Shown: positions 10,906 through 23,167, counted from the stretch's first letter. The stretch: 64,000 nt of DNA from Phanerochaete sordida (GCA_019973155.2 BPQB01000073.1:108275-172274), one strand, 5' to 3'. Translations and numbers: made by a program. Notes: generated by a model not told the origin, from the letters alone.

Positions 10906-13063
10906 ATGAATTCTGGTCTGGAAAGACCAACGAGTGACTGTGAGTAGCCAGAACGACAGATGATTCTACGCTATCGCTCAAATTGACTTAGCGGGAGAAG
11001 CTGCAGCAAGCTCAGCGGTCCCTCCAAACAGCTCTGCTCTCACAAGAGCTCGAGAATGGTTCTTGACGAAGATGCATCCCAACTGGGGTGCAGATGAAAT
11101 GGTTCGTCACGCACTTTGGCATCTACTGAAGTAAGGACTAAGAGACGTACCAGCTAATATCAATCCAATCCAGACCCCCGCTTCTGAACGACCTACCAGA
11201 AGGACATTCCGTTTCGGAAGGCAGACATTTGAAGAAGATGATGCACCATGGAACTCACACTTTGTGGGTCCGAAAGAGATCATCACTATCCCCCGCTACA
11301 GGGATACACAGATGGGTGGCCCGAAGCACGGAGAAGCCTTTTGGGAGAATCCTGCGCAGCTGCGCCTCAGCGTGTGGGGGCTTATCAAGATGGCCACCGC
11401 AGGCAGCTCAGAAGAGATGCTCTTCTCGTCGTCGGGACGGGGCAAAGTATACGAGCTCAACCCAAAGCCGCGCTCAGCTATTGCTCTCCAGTGGTCGCAC
11501 TTCAGCGCGGGAACCATACCCAACGAGCTTGCAGACATCCCCTGTGCAGAAATGAACACCGAAGACCTACTTGATAAGCTCAACGAAGTCTTCGGAACGA
11601 CATACGGGCTCAAGAAGCGCGGACTCAGCGAATGCCTCGAGCATTTTCTCATCACGTCTCAGGACTTCGGCCAGGTCTACGGGACAATTCGCAGTCATTG
11701 GAAGGAGAACTTCAGCAAGCTCCTTCCGCGACTCGCTGCTGCACGAGAGAAGGATGAAGGACTGCGACGAGATGCCCTCTGCGGCGGCTACATTCATGAC
11801 GCCCACGTTCCTCGTCGACTTATGTGGGACCTCTACGCCAACCGCGTCCTCCCCTCCTACCTCATCCCCCGCCCGTCGCACATGCTGATGCCTCGGGACC
11901 GCATGACGATCTCGCACAGCTGGGTTTCTCCCGACCAGCTCACGTCCGTCTCGACGCCGATCAACGGCCACGAGTGGCCCGTCCCCATGCCGCGCACCAC
12001 GACGCTCGAGCACGTCCGCGTCGAGCTGCTCAACCTCGGCGCCGAGTACGTCTGGCTCGACGTCCTGTGCCTCCGTCAGCGCGGGCGCCCTGAAGACGAG
12101 GAGACGCGGCAGGAGGAGTGGAGGCTCGATGTGCCCACCATCGGGAGCATCTACGGCGCCATGCTCTGTCTCACGTACTTCAACGGCCTTGGCCTGCCGC
12201 TGGACGCGTCTCCGGACACTATCGCGTCCGATCGCCACTGGCTGAACCGCGTCTGGACGGTGCAGGAGGCGACGGGATACTGGCTCCCGGGTGGGCTCAC
12301 CGGCGCGGCTGACGAGGAGACCCGTGCATTCTTCAGGCTCTATCAGTCTCGTTCAGTCCCGCGCGAGCAAGCGAACTGGCCGTTTGTCGTGCAGGCGATT
12401 CGCGGGCGGGCGTGTACGACAGAGCTGGACCGGGTCCACGGCGTCGCGTACAGCATGTTCCCACATTCCCTGCCAGTGTACGAAGAGGGCATGTCGCCCC
12501 CAGACGCGTGGGCCATGCTCCTCAAGCACATCCATCCCTCCGCGCGGATCGAGCTCGCGCTGCGGCACATGGTGAACCGGCCACACGACACTGCGCTGCT
12601 GCCGTCGTGGGACGACTTCCTTTCCGAGAGCATGGGGATGCCGACGTGGTCGACGAGATGGGACTGGCCGTGGCTGCACACGCTCGGTGAGGCAAGCCTC
12701 AGCACGTCGGAGCCCGGGACGTTTTTCCAACACGAAGGCAACTCGCTCGGTCCCGTGTATATTGTTGAGCAGGGCAAGGACGACACCGGGAACTGTGACG
12801 TGCTCAAGATGCAGATCGCTGATAGGCACCGTGTGCAACATACGATCGTTTGTCAGGTCTACGGCAGCTTCAAGCCGGACAAGCAATATCTAATTATGAA
12901 GACATCTCGCGAGGTCTGTCTCGTCGCAGAGGTAGTTGGGGAGCGAGACGCAGGTGGGAAACGTGCTTTCGAGGTGGTCAAACGAGGATGCCTGTTCTTC
13001 GCTGATGGACCACCGAAATTGCCAGAGAGGTACGGGGTTCCCGTAGTGTATTTGCCGCAGTAG
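10906..13063 (+). CDS. HET-domain protein 2
   Basis: Exons 10906-10939, 10992-11101 and 11174-13063; about 677 aa. Exon 1 ends at a perfect GTGAGT donor. The second donor is GTTCGT, which is weak but gives the phase-0 junction before TPASER seen in the paralogues. The HET domain is around residues 256-410 (RRLMWDLYANRVLP, MTISHSW, VWLDVLCLRQ, VPTIGSIY, NRVWTVQEAT). It is very close to HET 1 through the domain (both contain STPINGHEWPVPMPR) and diverges more near both ends. Conserved N-terminal (VWGLIKMAT, LADIPCAEM, DFGQVYG) and C-terminal (VCLVAEVVGE, FEVVKRGCLFF) regions are present. Its stop lies only 38 bases from the stop of HET 3 on the other strand. Confidence 0.88.
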
Positions 13064-13101
13064 CGAGGAGTCTACACTATCGTCCATACGCAATACTTGT
13101 C

Positions 13102-15214
13102 CTATTCGTAATAAATAACTGTGACCATGCGAAAGTCTCTGAACGATTCATGGCTGGAAAACCTGATCGAGCCGCGCTTGGATACCTCAAGTACTGTCTC
13201 GCTACCTAGACTGGACTCCCCGATAGCTTCAGCAATAACATACACATCTTCCCGTAACTCCAAAACCATGTACGTCACATCTGTCCGAAAGACACCGGCT
13301 GCATGGTAGTTGGAGGACTTGTCCACGACACGACTAGCAGCAAACAGTGGCGGCATACGCTTGAACACGAGGGTATCCTGGCCAGGGTTTGCGATCATCG
13401 AGAGTGTGCCAACCTGCACAGTCCTCTGAAAGTACACGCCGAGCTCTTCCGTTCCAAGACAAGCCTCGTCGACGAGGTGCAGCTCCGGCGCCCAGATTAG
13501 CGTGTCCGTCGGCGGCGGCGAGCCGCACCGCATGAACTCCTCCCATGACGGCAGCAGCGCGGTGCTCTCCGGGCACTGGCATATGTGCATCCAGGCGACC
13601 ATCGCCCGTGCGCTGGGATACAGATGTTTCAGCAACGCGACCCACGCGCGAGCAGGCGGCATGCCCTCCTCGTAGACGGGCAGCGTCGCGCAGCCGAGGA
13701 CGTACGCCAGCCCGTGCACCCTGTCGAGCTCCGTCGTGCAGCTGCGCGTACGGATCGCGTGCACCACGGCGCCGAGCGCGCCGGTCTGCGTGTCGGGTAT
13801 CGCGCGCGGGAGGTGCTCGCGGAAGAACGCCCGCGCTGCGTCGTACGCCGAGCCTGTCGTGCCCGCAGGCAGCCAGCGCTCCGTCGTCTCCTGCACGGTC
13901 CAGACGCGCTGCAGCCAGTGGCAGGGCGAGGCGAGGGCGTCCGGGGACGCGTCGAAGGGCCGGCCGAGCCCGTTGAAGTACGTGATGCAGGTGTTGCCGC
14001 AGCTGTAGATGCGCCCGATAGTGGGCACGTCGAGCCGCCACTCCGCGAGCCGGCGGGCCTCGTCCTCGGGCCGCCCGTGCTGGCGCAGACACAGGACGTC
14101 GAGCCAGACGTACTCGGCGCCGAGGTTGAGGAGCTCGATGCGAATGTGCTCGAGTGAGGTGTCCTGCGGAATTGGGACGGGCCATTCCCGGCCGTTGACG
14201 GGTGTGTCGACGAGCTGACGGGCAGACGGTGGGGCCCAGCTGTGGGACACCGTCCGAATGTGCTCGCCGCATGTCTTGTGGAGGACGTAGTAGGGCAGGA
14301 CGCGGTTGCTGCAGAGGTCCCAGACGCGGCGCGGTGGGACGCGTGCGTTTGCAATATGCGCGCCCGAGATGGCTCGTCCTCGCATGTGTTCGTCTTCTTC
14401 CCTTTTCTCTTTGAGAAGCGTGTTCAGCTTATCCCAGCAGAGGAAGTGTCGTAGGCAACCATATGCCTGCCCGAAGTCCATCTCGCTGTGAACGAAATGC
14501 TCCAGACACTCGCGGACACCGCGATCGTAGAGCCGATCATCGGTTCCCAGGACATCGTTCAACGTGCTCAGGAGGGCTTGAGATGTCATGGTAGAGCACA
14601 GCGTGTCGGCAAGAGAGTGGGGTATTGTCCGCGCACCGACATGTACCCATTGGAAAGGGATAGGAGATCGAGGCTCGGGTCGAAGAGTGAACTTCTTGCC
14701 CGGCCGGGACGATGTGAAGAGGATCTCGATAGGAATAGATCCGGAAGTGGCCATCTTGATGAGCCCCCATACATGAAGACGATGTTCGTGCCTCCAGTGG
14801 ACTCCCCAGGTACGGTTGACCAAACCGAAGTATTGCTCGTTTGTTGCAGAAGCGAGGGGTACCGGAGATTCTCTCCAGTCGCTATCCCACGGTGGTTCAT
14901 CTGTCTCGATCGATGTGTCTCCGATCTCGAAGCGAAAGCGGCGACAAGGCAGCGGAACCTGAACGCTGTCCTTTCAACGACGGAAATGTCAACATAAAGG
15001 GGCCCTCCTACCATGGTATCGGCAGAGGATCTCATTTCGTGCTCCAGCAATCCTGAGAAATGAATGCTATCTGTGCTTCCATGAGTAGATATCCATGCGA
15101 GGAAGTTTGGAACGACGCACTGTCTGTGACGGAACATCCGAGCCCAGAAGTGAGCTCTCCATCTAAGGTCATCAAGTCAGCTCCGAGCTATCCAGCAAAA
15201 TTACCTCTCCCCAT
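13102..15214 (-). CDS. HET-domain protein 3
   Basis: Exons (minus): 15214-15205, 15162-15121, 15052-15012, 14958-13102; about 649 aa starting MGRDGELTSG. The three small 5' exons join in phase with GT-AG introns, and the last junction (SSADTM then VPLPCRRFRF) matches the phase-0 junction of the paralogues. The exact 5' end is less certain than the body. The HET domain is near residues 236-385 (RRVWDLCSNRVLPY, TVSHSW, VWLDVLCLRQ, VPTIGRIY, QRVWTVQE). The shared N-terminal region (VWGLIKMATSG, PEPRSPIPFQW, DFGQAYG) and C-terminal VIAEAIGE...EVSKRG block are present. It faces HET 2 tail-to-tail. Confidence 0.85.
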
Positions 15215-16227
15215 GAGCTCAAGTTCAAGCCGAGTTGGTCGATGAGACCAAAAAAAACCAGCGTCGTCGCGATGTGCAAGTTGTGCTCTGCTTCGGCGTT
15301 TACTGCCCTTCGTGCCCGAATCGGAAGCGTCCTTTCAGCCATGGGCAATGTGTCCCCGAACCCCAGAACTAGTCTGTCTCGGCTATAGCAATTTCTTCTT
15401 GACATTACTCACGCTTGAGCTGCACTATTCGTCGAGCTGGTGGCTGGTTTTGCGTTGCTTTCGTGGTGGGGAAGTTCTACAAGCGTCTAGGCTGATCTTA
15501 CGTAATTTAATCCCAGCTCTGTTGCAGGCGCCTCAGGCTGCCTTCGTCCTCCGCAGTTCTCTCGACAGCCAGCCCTCGGTGTGAGGAAAACGCGCAGAAT
15601 TTACAGGACAAAACACGAGTAGCAGCATTGCGTACGATTGTCTCAATCACGTAGGTGCGGAGACTGGCCCGTAGTGCTAGCATGTGCCGCCGCAGCCCGC
15701 CTTTGACGTGCACGACTCGGACGTTTAAAAGTGTGTAGCTGCCTGATCACTAGCGTTTTCGCGCGTGCTCATGATTATTATCAGTCAATGTTCTGTGATA
15801 TTTCTGCATGACTCCAGAATATGAATCGTTGAGCACGGGGCGAAGAGACGTGTCAATTGCAATGCCATCCGCGTTGGGCTGCTTCTTGCACTGTAGCCGG
15901 ACGTGCAGCTTTCTCTAGCGAATACCGAGGACGGTGTCTAGTGTGAAAAGCCGCGAACGAGGTACGGAGACTTTCGTCGAAAACGACCCCAGCGCGAGTC
16001 GTCACAGCACGTGCCAGCGTAACGGTAACGAGTCTCTCATTTGGGGATTTTCCCGCCACTTCCAGTTCCAGCTCGCCTATCATCAAGTCAAACCTCCGTC
16101 CACGACAACCTGTTCTCGTACTTCATGTCGATGCCGGGAAGATGCGTGCAATGCACCCCAGTCCTCTTCGCGACGTGCAAGACGTAGCGGGATGTCCACA
16201 ACTTGAAGATGTTCTCGTCATTGCGCC
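15215..16227. other. Intergenic, no gene recognised
   Basis: About 1 kb between the HET 3 start and the CxxC-array gene start. Short ORFs only, with no domain or spliceable exon chain I can support. Both genes start outward from here, so it should hold two divergent promoters. Confidence 0.5.
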
Positions 16228-18659
16228 ATGGCCATCGCCCGGCGAAGTAAAGGCAAGCTCGGAAGCATGGCCAGATTCGAGTCAAGATGTGTTCGATGCT
16301 CAAATGAAGGTGGAACGTCTTCTTCGTCGTATCACTGGTTATATCTTTGCTTACAACGTGGCGACCAGGACAGCGACGAGCTCGAAGACGGCGAGCTGTC
16401 TGTCGACGCCAGCGCAGGCAACACTCGTCCTTTACATGAGGCACATATGCTTCTGTCTACTGCTGCAGGAGTCCATGAAGAGCACGCAGAGCTCCATGGT
16501 GCTGGAATGGTGCGTGTTTTATTTTTGCTGCGACTGGTCGTTGTTCAACGTATACTTGAACGACGAAGATTACCCCTACTCAAATAACCTCCAACCATTT
16601 TGATGACTCTAATGGCGCTATCACTATCACTGAACAGCAAGCATATACTCCTTACTGCGCCGGATGCCATGCGTACCCCTGTACATGTGCATCTGAGCCT
16701 CCACCTCCCAAACGGAGACGACCTCGGTGGCGAAAGCGAGCGGCATCGCCATCTGCGGAAGAGACAACCAAGCGGCCCAAGCTCGATATTGTACGTTATT
16801 ACTGACTGTAATCGAGCCAAAGAAACTGACCTTCACCTCAGACCTCGGACGTATCTGCGACACATTCACAACCCGCAGAGATCTCTGACACCATACCCCA
16901 GAACCAAACCTCACCACACCTCCCGCCCAGCTCTCTATCAGCCGCGCCACAATCACAAGCCCCCGAATCGTTCACCCTCGTCTGCTGGCACTGCACCGCA
17001 GGCGGCCGCCCCTGCTCCGTCCCAGCGTCCGGCGTGCCCTGCCCCGCCTGCCGCACCACACCCTTGGAGACGTCCTGCCCCATCCTCACGACACCCGTGC
17101 CCTGCCGCCGCTGCCGCCAGGCCGGCGAAGACGCGCAGTGCGCCTGGGTCCCAGGCGAGCCGTGCGCACCCTGCGCCCGCGCCCAGCGCAGCTGCGGCTT
17201 CCCGCGCCCGGCGTGCGACGCCTGCACAGCTGCGGGCGCAGCCGGCGCTGGAGAGGCTTGCAACGCGTGGCTCTGGGGCATGCCGTGCGAGGCGTGCGTC
17301 GCGCGCGGCGCGCCGTGCAGCCTCGTCGCGCTCTGGACGGCGGTCCTCGCGCGTGAGGGCGTCGAGGAGGTGCGGCCCGTCGTGCTGCCGTATGCGAAGA
17401 AGAAAAAGATGAAGAAGGCGCGTCAGAAGAATGCAGAGCGAGGGGCGGCGCGGTGGGAGGCGTACGTTCGCGAGCAGGGTGCCGTGGTGGGGGCACAGCC
17501 AGGGGAGACAAAGGCGGCGGACACGGCGGAGGCGGTAGAGCTTGTTGTCTCTGACCGCGTGGAGGAAGAGGTCGTGTCTCCGGCGGCGGCACCTATGGCT
17601 GTACCTGCGGCCGACCCATCTCCAGCCGAGCCTGCAGCTGTCGGCGACGCCGAGTCGTCAGACGAAGAAACCCTCTTCCACCAACGATCTCTGGCCGCCA
17701 AAGCACCGCCAGCGATCTCGGAAACCCTAGCACGCGAGCCTTCCTTGCCAGATCCTGTCCACACTGACCTGGACGGCCTCTCCGACCTTTCAGACCTCTC
17801 CGAGCTCTCCGAGTCCGAGCGCGACTCAGACCTAGACCTGAAAGCAGAACCCACCCCATCCGCTGCACCTCGCCGCACCCTCTGCCCGCGCAACATCGTT
17901 TCGCAGGTCAGCACTACGAAGCCCCGCCACGCGCCCAAGGCGAAGTCCACTTCAACCAGCCGTCGGCTCGGCGGCATGACCGTCGAGGCGAGCGGTCGCG
18001 ACGGCAGGCTCGTCCGCGAGCCCCCAATCCGCCTACTCACGCTGCTAGAACTGCAAGTCCCGCTTCCGCCGGAGGCTGGCGTCGCGTCTCGTATCCTTCA
18101 TGAGACAGGCGAGGAACATGTTAGCGATCATGCCGGTCCATTGCGCGACATGGCAAGCGATGAGGGCCACCTCGAGCCCGCAGCAAAGACGAGGACGCCT
18201 GGCGATGATGCGAGCCTCTCGCATACGCCATGCACACCGGGCGGTGGGCACCCTGGGCGAGCAGATGTCGAGATGCGGGTCAAACCTGAGCCCGTCGAGG
18301 AGACGCTGCCGGTACACGCTGCTGCCAGTTCCGAAGACGACGCCCCGACTGGTTCGCATGCGATGGGCGATGGCTGCGGCGCACAGATCAAGGCCGAAGA
18401 GCCCGGCGCCGGGAACCTTGCAGAGGACGGCGGCAGCTTGACTCAGGCGGAACCGCAGACTGCACGAGCTCTTCGTGCGTGCTCGCCACCGGAGCCGCCA
18501 TCACGGGCGATGCGGGTTGATGTCGAAGTCCAGGCGGGGCGCGGCGATGTGTCTAATAATTTGGGACTTGTGCAGCGCGTCGCGGCGCTCGAGGCGACCG
18601 TCGCGCGGTTGTGCGCGCTGCTGGGTGGGCATGAGGAGGCTAAGGTCAATATTCATTGA
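16228..18659 (+). CDS. Cysteine-rich CxxC-array protein, probably nuclear
   Basis: Exons 16228-16509, 16638-16790 and 16842-18659; about 750 aa. The first exon and start are tentative. I do not recognise the family. Residues about 193-305 hold six tandem units of the form (P/A)-C-x2-C-x(5-9)-C: CWHC, CPAC, CRRC, CAPC, CDAC, CEAC, each followed by a third Cys. This suggests a zinc-binding array. Two more Cys pairs (CAGC, CTC) occur upstream, followed by a basic PKRRRPRWRKR nuclear-localisation-like run. The rest is acidic and Ser/Pro-rich with three psi-K-x-E sumoylation-type motifs (LKAE, VKPE, IKAE). The last 40 residues form a leucine/valine heptad coiled coil (LVQRVAALEATVARL). A transcription regulator is the likeliest role, by inference only. 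It sits inside the HET block. Confidence 0.7.
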
Positions 18660-18988
18660 GGATAAATATTCTGAGGCGCAGCGCAGCGCGCATTTTTTGT
18701 ACTGTAACACGCCTACGATCTGAGAGACTGCCATGAACGTGCTGACAGTGTCCGTGTGTATGATCTGGGCCAAGGAGATGTTCCGTGAGAAGATGCACTC
18801 CCTGAGCCAGCTGTGAGTCAAGTTGGGAGGAGGGAAGGAAGATGCGATGCCACAAGCTAACGATAATTACCAGACCTTGTAAAAGCCGTTTTGACGTAGG
18901 GCTAGTAAATTCGCTGATCAAGCCTCCGTGGAGCTTTGACGGATATGTGACCATGGAAGCAGCTAGTGTCGATTCGTATTGAGTTTCA

Positions 18989-21062
18989 TCAGTCGTCTAC
19001 TGTCGCATGCACCACAGATATGTTGTCAAAATTCTTGAAGATTTCCCATGCTAAGGGAGCGGCAAACTGGAGGCATCCCCTCTTCACGACCTCGAGCCAC
19101 GACTGTCCTCCAATAGTACGCTTTCCGACAATCTCAACGACAAGGCAGAGCCCTCCGCTGAAGTCTATAACCGAATACTTGGTGTTTGGCTGGTATCGGC
19201 CGAGAATCTGGTAGCGGGAGGGGCTGAGGCGATCGCTGAGTGTGGAGCGTAGATGGTCGGAAGGCTCAAAGATGGGCGAATATGTCTCGTCATCGCCTTG
19301 CTGAGACATCGAGAGGATGCCCACGTGCTTCGTCTTCTGCGAATACACTGCGGGGTCAGACGAGGATCTGCAGGACGGATCGACGAGATCGACCCAAGGG
19401 TTCCACAGCGGGACCATGTCGGACCCAGGAGGGCACTGCAACAACTCCTCCCACGACGGCAGCAGCGCAGTCCGCTCGGGGAAGCGCTGCACGTAGAGCT
19501 CTGCGACGCTGCCACGCATGCCCGGGCTCATGTGCTTTAGGAGTACGGCCCACGCGAGCGGCGGCGTCATGCCTTCGTCGTAGATCGGCAGCGTGTGGCA
19601 GCTGAAGACGTACGCGAGCGCGTGCACGCGGTCGAGCTCCGTCGTGCAGTGGCGCACCTGCAGCGCGGCGACCGCCTTGTCCCAGCGGCCGTACTCGAGC
19701 GTCGGGGCGTCCCTCGGGAGATGCTCGTGGAAGAACGCGCGTGCGGCATCCGACGCGTCGCCAGTTGCGCCGCCCGGCAACCAGCTCGACGTTGTCTCCT
19801 GAAGCGTCCAGACGCGCCGGAGCCAGTGCTGCGCTGAGGACAGTGTCTGTGGCGAGGGGTCGAACGGCAGGCCTAGTCCGTTGAAGTATGTGACGCACGG
19901 CCAGTCCAGCTGGTAGACGCGACCGATAGTGGGGACGTCCAGCTTCCACTCCTCCGTGCGCATCGCTTCGTCTTCGGGGCGCCCGCGCTGGCGCAAGCAC
20001 AGGACGTCTAGCCAGGAGTACTCGACACCAAAGTTGAGCAGCTCGACGCGGGCGTGGTCGAGTGTCGTCGCCTGCGGTATCGGGACTGGCCATCGATTGC
20101 CGTTGACGGGCGTCCAGACGAGCTGGCGGACCTCCGGGGGCACCCAGCTGTGGGATATGGTCCAGACGTTTTGGGGAAAGCGTCGCTTTGAATTCTTAGG
20201 GATGACGTAGAAGGGGAGAACCCGATTGCTGAGGACGTCCCAAACCCGACGCGGTTCAACGTCTGCGTTGTCGATATACGACCCCTGGACAGCCTTCTTG
20301 CGCAGACCTTCGTCTGTCTGCTGCTGGTCGGCAAGTCGCTGGAGAACACGCTCGAAGTCGGTGCGATCCATAGTGCGCAAGTATCCGTAAGCCTCTCCGA
20401 AGTCCATTGAACTCTTCACAAAGTACTCAAGGCATTGGCGCAGACCAGGGTGGCCGAGCATCAAGTTCGCTCCAAGGACGTCGTTCAGCTGTCGTAGCAG
20501 CCCTTGGACACCCATCGCGGCGCACGGTGTATCTGCGAGGGCATTTGGTATCGCTTGTGCTCCAACATGAACAATTTGGAAGGGAATGGATGAAGGAGGG
20601 TCGGGACGATGAGTGTACACATGGCCTTTGCGATTCGACGCGAAGAGGTCCGATGTGGGGACAGCGCCCGTCATTGCCATCTTGATCAGAGCCCAGACGG
20701 CGAATCGACAGCGGTCCTGACCCCTGATGAATAAGGTCAAGTTGCCGTGGCACGCGTAGAATTGGGCTTCGATGGAGGGCTCCAGAGTGAACGAGTTGCC
20801 TGAGGTTGTGCCCTCGTCCCAGGGAGGTGCCTCTACTTTGATCGACCTCCCGCCAAAGAAGACAGTACGTCCACCCGTACAAGAAGTCTACAGCATGTAT
20901 GCCCGCATCGGAAAACGCACCCAGGTTTGAAGCATTAGACGGGACGTACCGCGGAAGAGTCGTCCACGTCTATTGTAGGCTCTTTGTGCACTGAAGAATT
21001 TTCTGTGAGATCGACAGTCAGTCCCCGCTGCCGGCTTGTACGCAAGATGACTCACGGCCCAT
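18989..21062 (-). CDS. HET-domain protein 4
   Basis: Exons (minus): 21062-21056 (7 nt), 21002-20950, 20887-18989; about 652 aa beginning MGQNSSVHK, where Gly2 and Ser6 fit N-myristoylation. The first intron is textbook (GTGAGT, CTGACT, CACAG). Exon 3 starts phase 0 with Thr, as in HET 1, 2 and 5. The HET domain is near residues 234-385 (RRVWDVLSNRVLPFYV, TISHSWV, SWLDVLCLRQ, VPTIGRVY, RRVWTLQETT). The family N-terminal region (VWALIKMAMTG, SIPFQIVHVGAQAIP, LADTPCAAM, DFGEAYGYLR) and C-terminal block (LCLVVEIVGKR, LEVVKRGCLQF) are present. It converges with the CxxC-array gene, 329 bases away. Confidence 0.87.
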
Positions 21063-22168
21063 AGCAGCTTTGCGAGAAGATAAACAGATATCTCAAGCTG
21101 CTAACCTGGTCAAAGTTTGCGTCAGAAGGGAAAAGCCCACGCTGAAGGCATCGTAGCCACTGCGATGGCAAGCCTAGAAGTCAGATATGACGCGTGGCGT
21201 GGATGAACGCGTCCTTTTCAAGACAGCATCGCAGCAGGTCAGCTGTCTGCAGCGTGTAGACCACGCTATGATCGTCATTGAGCGCCTTCAGCAGCATCTT
21301 GACGTGCATCCCTGCGCCTGCGGCGTTCGAGAAGGTACGACGAAGAGACCGAGATGGTCTTACTGGAAGAAGGGGGAGACCTGGGCGATGAGCGCGCCGC
21401 ACCAAGTGCCCTTCTGTGATGCTTGGGGAGACCGCTCCTTCATGCTAGATACCGGACGCCCAACGACGACTCGCGGTGCCTATAGAGCCAAACATGAGAA
21501 CCGAAATGGTCAAGAAGTCGCTGTCCTAGGGTGCCAGTGACTCACTTCGACCGCGCTTTGTCTCCATCTGGGCGTAGCAGGGTCGTCGTTCGGAACTACA
21601 GCTGCGGCGCTGGAGGTCGGCCAGGGTTTGCTGACTCACGCCGTTACCAGAAGCTTATGCAGCGTGCAAATGCTCCGCACCTCTGGTGGCTATCAGCGGA
21701 TGGAACGAGACAAGTGAGAAAAAGGCGCTTGCTCGGGAGTCACATAGCGATCATTCGCGCAGGGCGTAGGTTCGCAACTGGAGGGCAGTCAGTCGGAGGT
21801 ACCCACCAGCCCTTCTCATGAGGCATGCTCGCATGAATCGCACATAAAAAAGCAGAGTAATCTCGAGAATGCAATTTAAAGAAAGCCACAGGCCAAATTA
21901 ATTACATCCCTATTACGAAGAGCTCTATGGGCGAATCGCGAAAGAGGCCAGGAGTAGGGCGGGTATTAAGGAAAGCAAAAGCAAACATACTACAATATAC
22001 CATGAGGTATTCGTGAAAAGGCGTAATCAAAGCGGTCGTAAAGCGTAAAGAAAAGTCGTGAACTGCATCGAACCGGAGCAACAGAGCGGTGGCGCGGGCG
22101 TTTTGGCAAGCCGTGGGGCGCGCACTGTCTCCGTGCTACCCAGCCGCTGCCTCTGGCGGCGGCGCCGC
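21063..22168. other. Intergenic, no gene recognised
   Basis: Contains short ORFs (for example 117 codons at 21187-21540 +) with no recognisable domain. The right part (21840-22060) is AT-richer and probably holds the 3' UTR of the opsin-related gene at 22169. Confidence 0.5.
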
Positions 22169-23167
22169 TTAGACGGCACCGGCCTCCTGCGCCTTGGTCG
22201 GGCGCGTGACGGGGAGGGTGGTGTCGGTGTACTTGCCAGAGGCGAAGCCGAAGGCCTCGTAGTCGACGGCGCGGAGTTGGAAAAGGAAGAAGACGAGGAA
22301 GATCGGGCCGGTGATCAGGTCGAGGATACCGTACCAGATCATCTCGGACGTCGGGGTGATGAGGTTGGAGCCCTCGGAGCAGGCCCAGCAGATGGGGTAG
22401 GTGATGAGCATGAACGACAGGTAGGCCGACGAGAGCCAGTAGCCGGTCTTGAACGCACCCGCACCAGGGAAGGCAGTGCGCGGGCCGTTGACGAGGAGCG
22501 AGTACCTGAGGATGTCCCAGTCAATATTTTGAATACGACAAAGGAGTGAAGATAGGACTGACCAGATGTAGAGCAGCGCAGTGGCACCGAAGGTGAAGTA
22601 CGCCCACTTGTAGGTGCTGTGGACGAGCGCACCAACCAGGCCGGAGATGACGACGACCTCAGTCATGAAGAGGGTGGTCGTGATGTCGGAGAGCGAGAGG
22701 CCGGTGGTGAGGAGGACCGAGAGCGTGACGAGCGGGAAGCTGATGAACCACTGGATGTACCTCACATACTGTGCAAGATGTTAGCGTCCTACCCGCGTTG
22801 CTTGGCAGTCCGGACTGCTTACCCAGATCTGGCGGGTCTCGCCATCACCACTGTCGCGGAACTCGGTAGCGATGGGGGTAGCACCGAGGTCGGAAGCCAT
22901 CGAGAAGTACGAGATGGCAGTGGCCGTGAGGACGATGATCGCGAGGTTGTGGAAGAGCCGAGTACCGCGGGGACGCTGCGGAGAGACAATCAGGCTCTGT
23001 GCTCGAAAGGATTGAGGCGATGAGATACTCACAGTGAAGCTCAGGCCAGCGACCAGGAGCAGCACGAAGGTCGTGAAGGAGAACACCGACCACAGCCAGT
23101 CCGAGCCGTGGGTCGAGATGTGGAGCTGGGCATTGGGCGGGTTGAGGTCGAGAGCGTGGTTACCCAT
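22169..23167 (-). CDS. Opsin-related membrane protein (HSP30/YRO2/MRH1 type), copy 1
   Basis: Seven-helix microbial-rhodopsin-like protein of the retinal-free fungal class, presumed plasma membrane and stress-linked. Exons (minus): 23167-23033, 22975-22823, 22768-22563, 22505-22169; 276 aa. Helix C reads VRYIQWFISFP: the Arg equivalent to bacteriorhodopsin R82 is kept, the Asp85 position is Gln and the Asp96 position is Ser. Helix G reads GILDLITGPIF: Asp212 is kept, but the retinal-binding Lys216 position is Gly. It therefore should not bind retinal through a Schiff base. Intron positions match copy 2 (28464-29460) exactly, including a 206-nt third exon in both. A TATA box lies 124-131 bases upstream of the ATG. 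Confidence 0.93.

Noticed and set aside
13334..14272. 312-codon frame antisense-phase to HET 3
   Set aside because: Shadow frame of the HET 3 gene on the same strand, Arg/Ala-rich, no recognisable domain.
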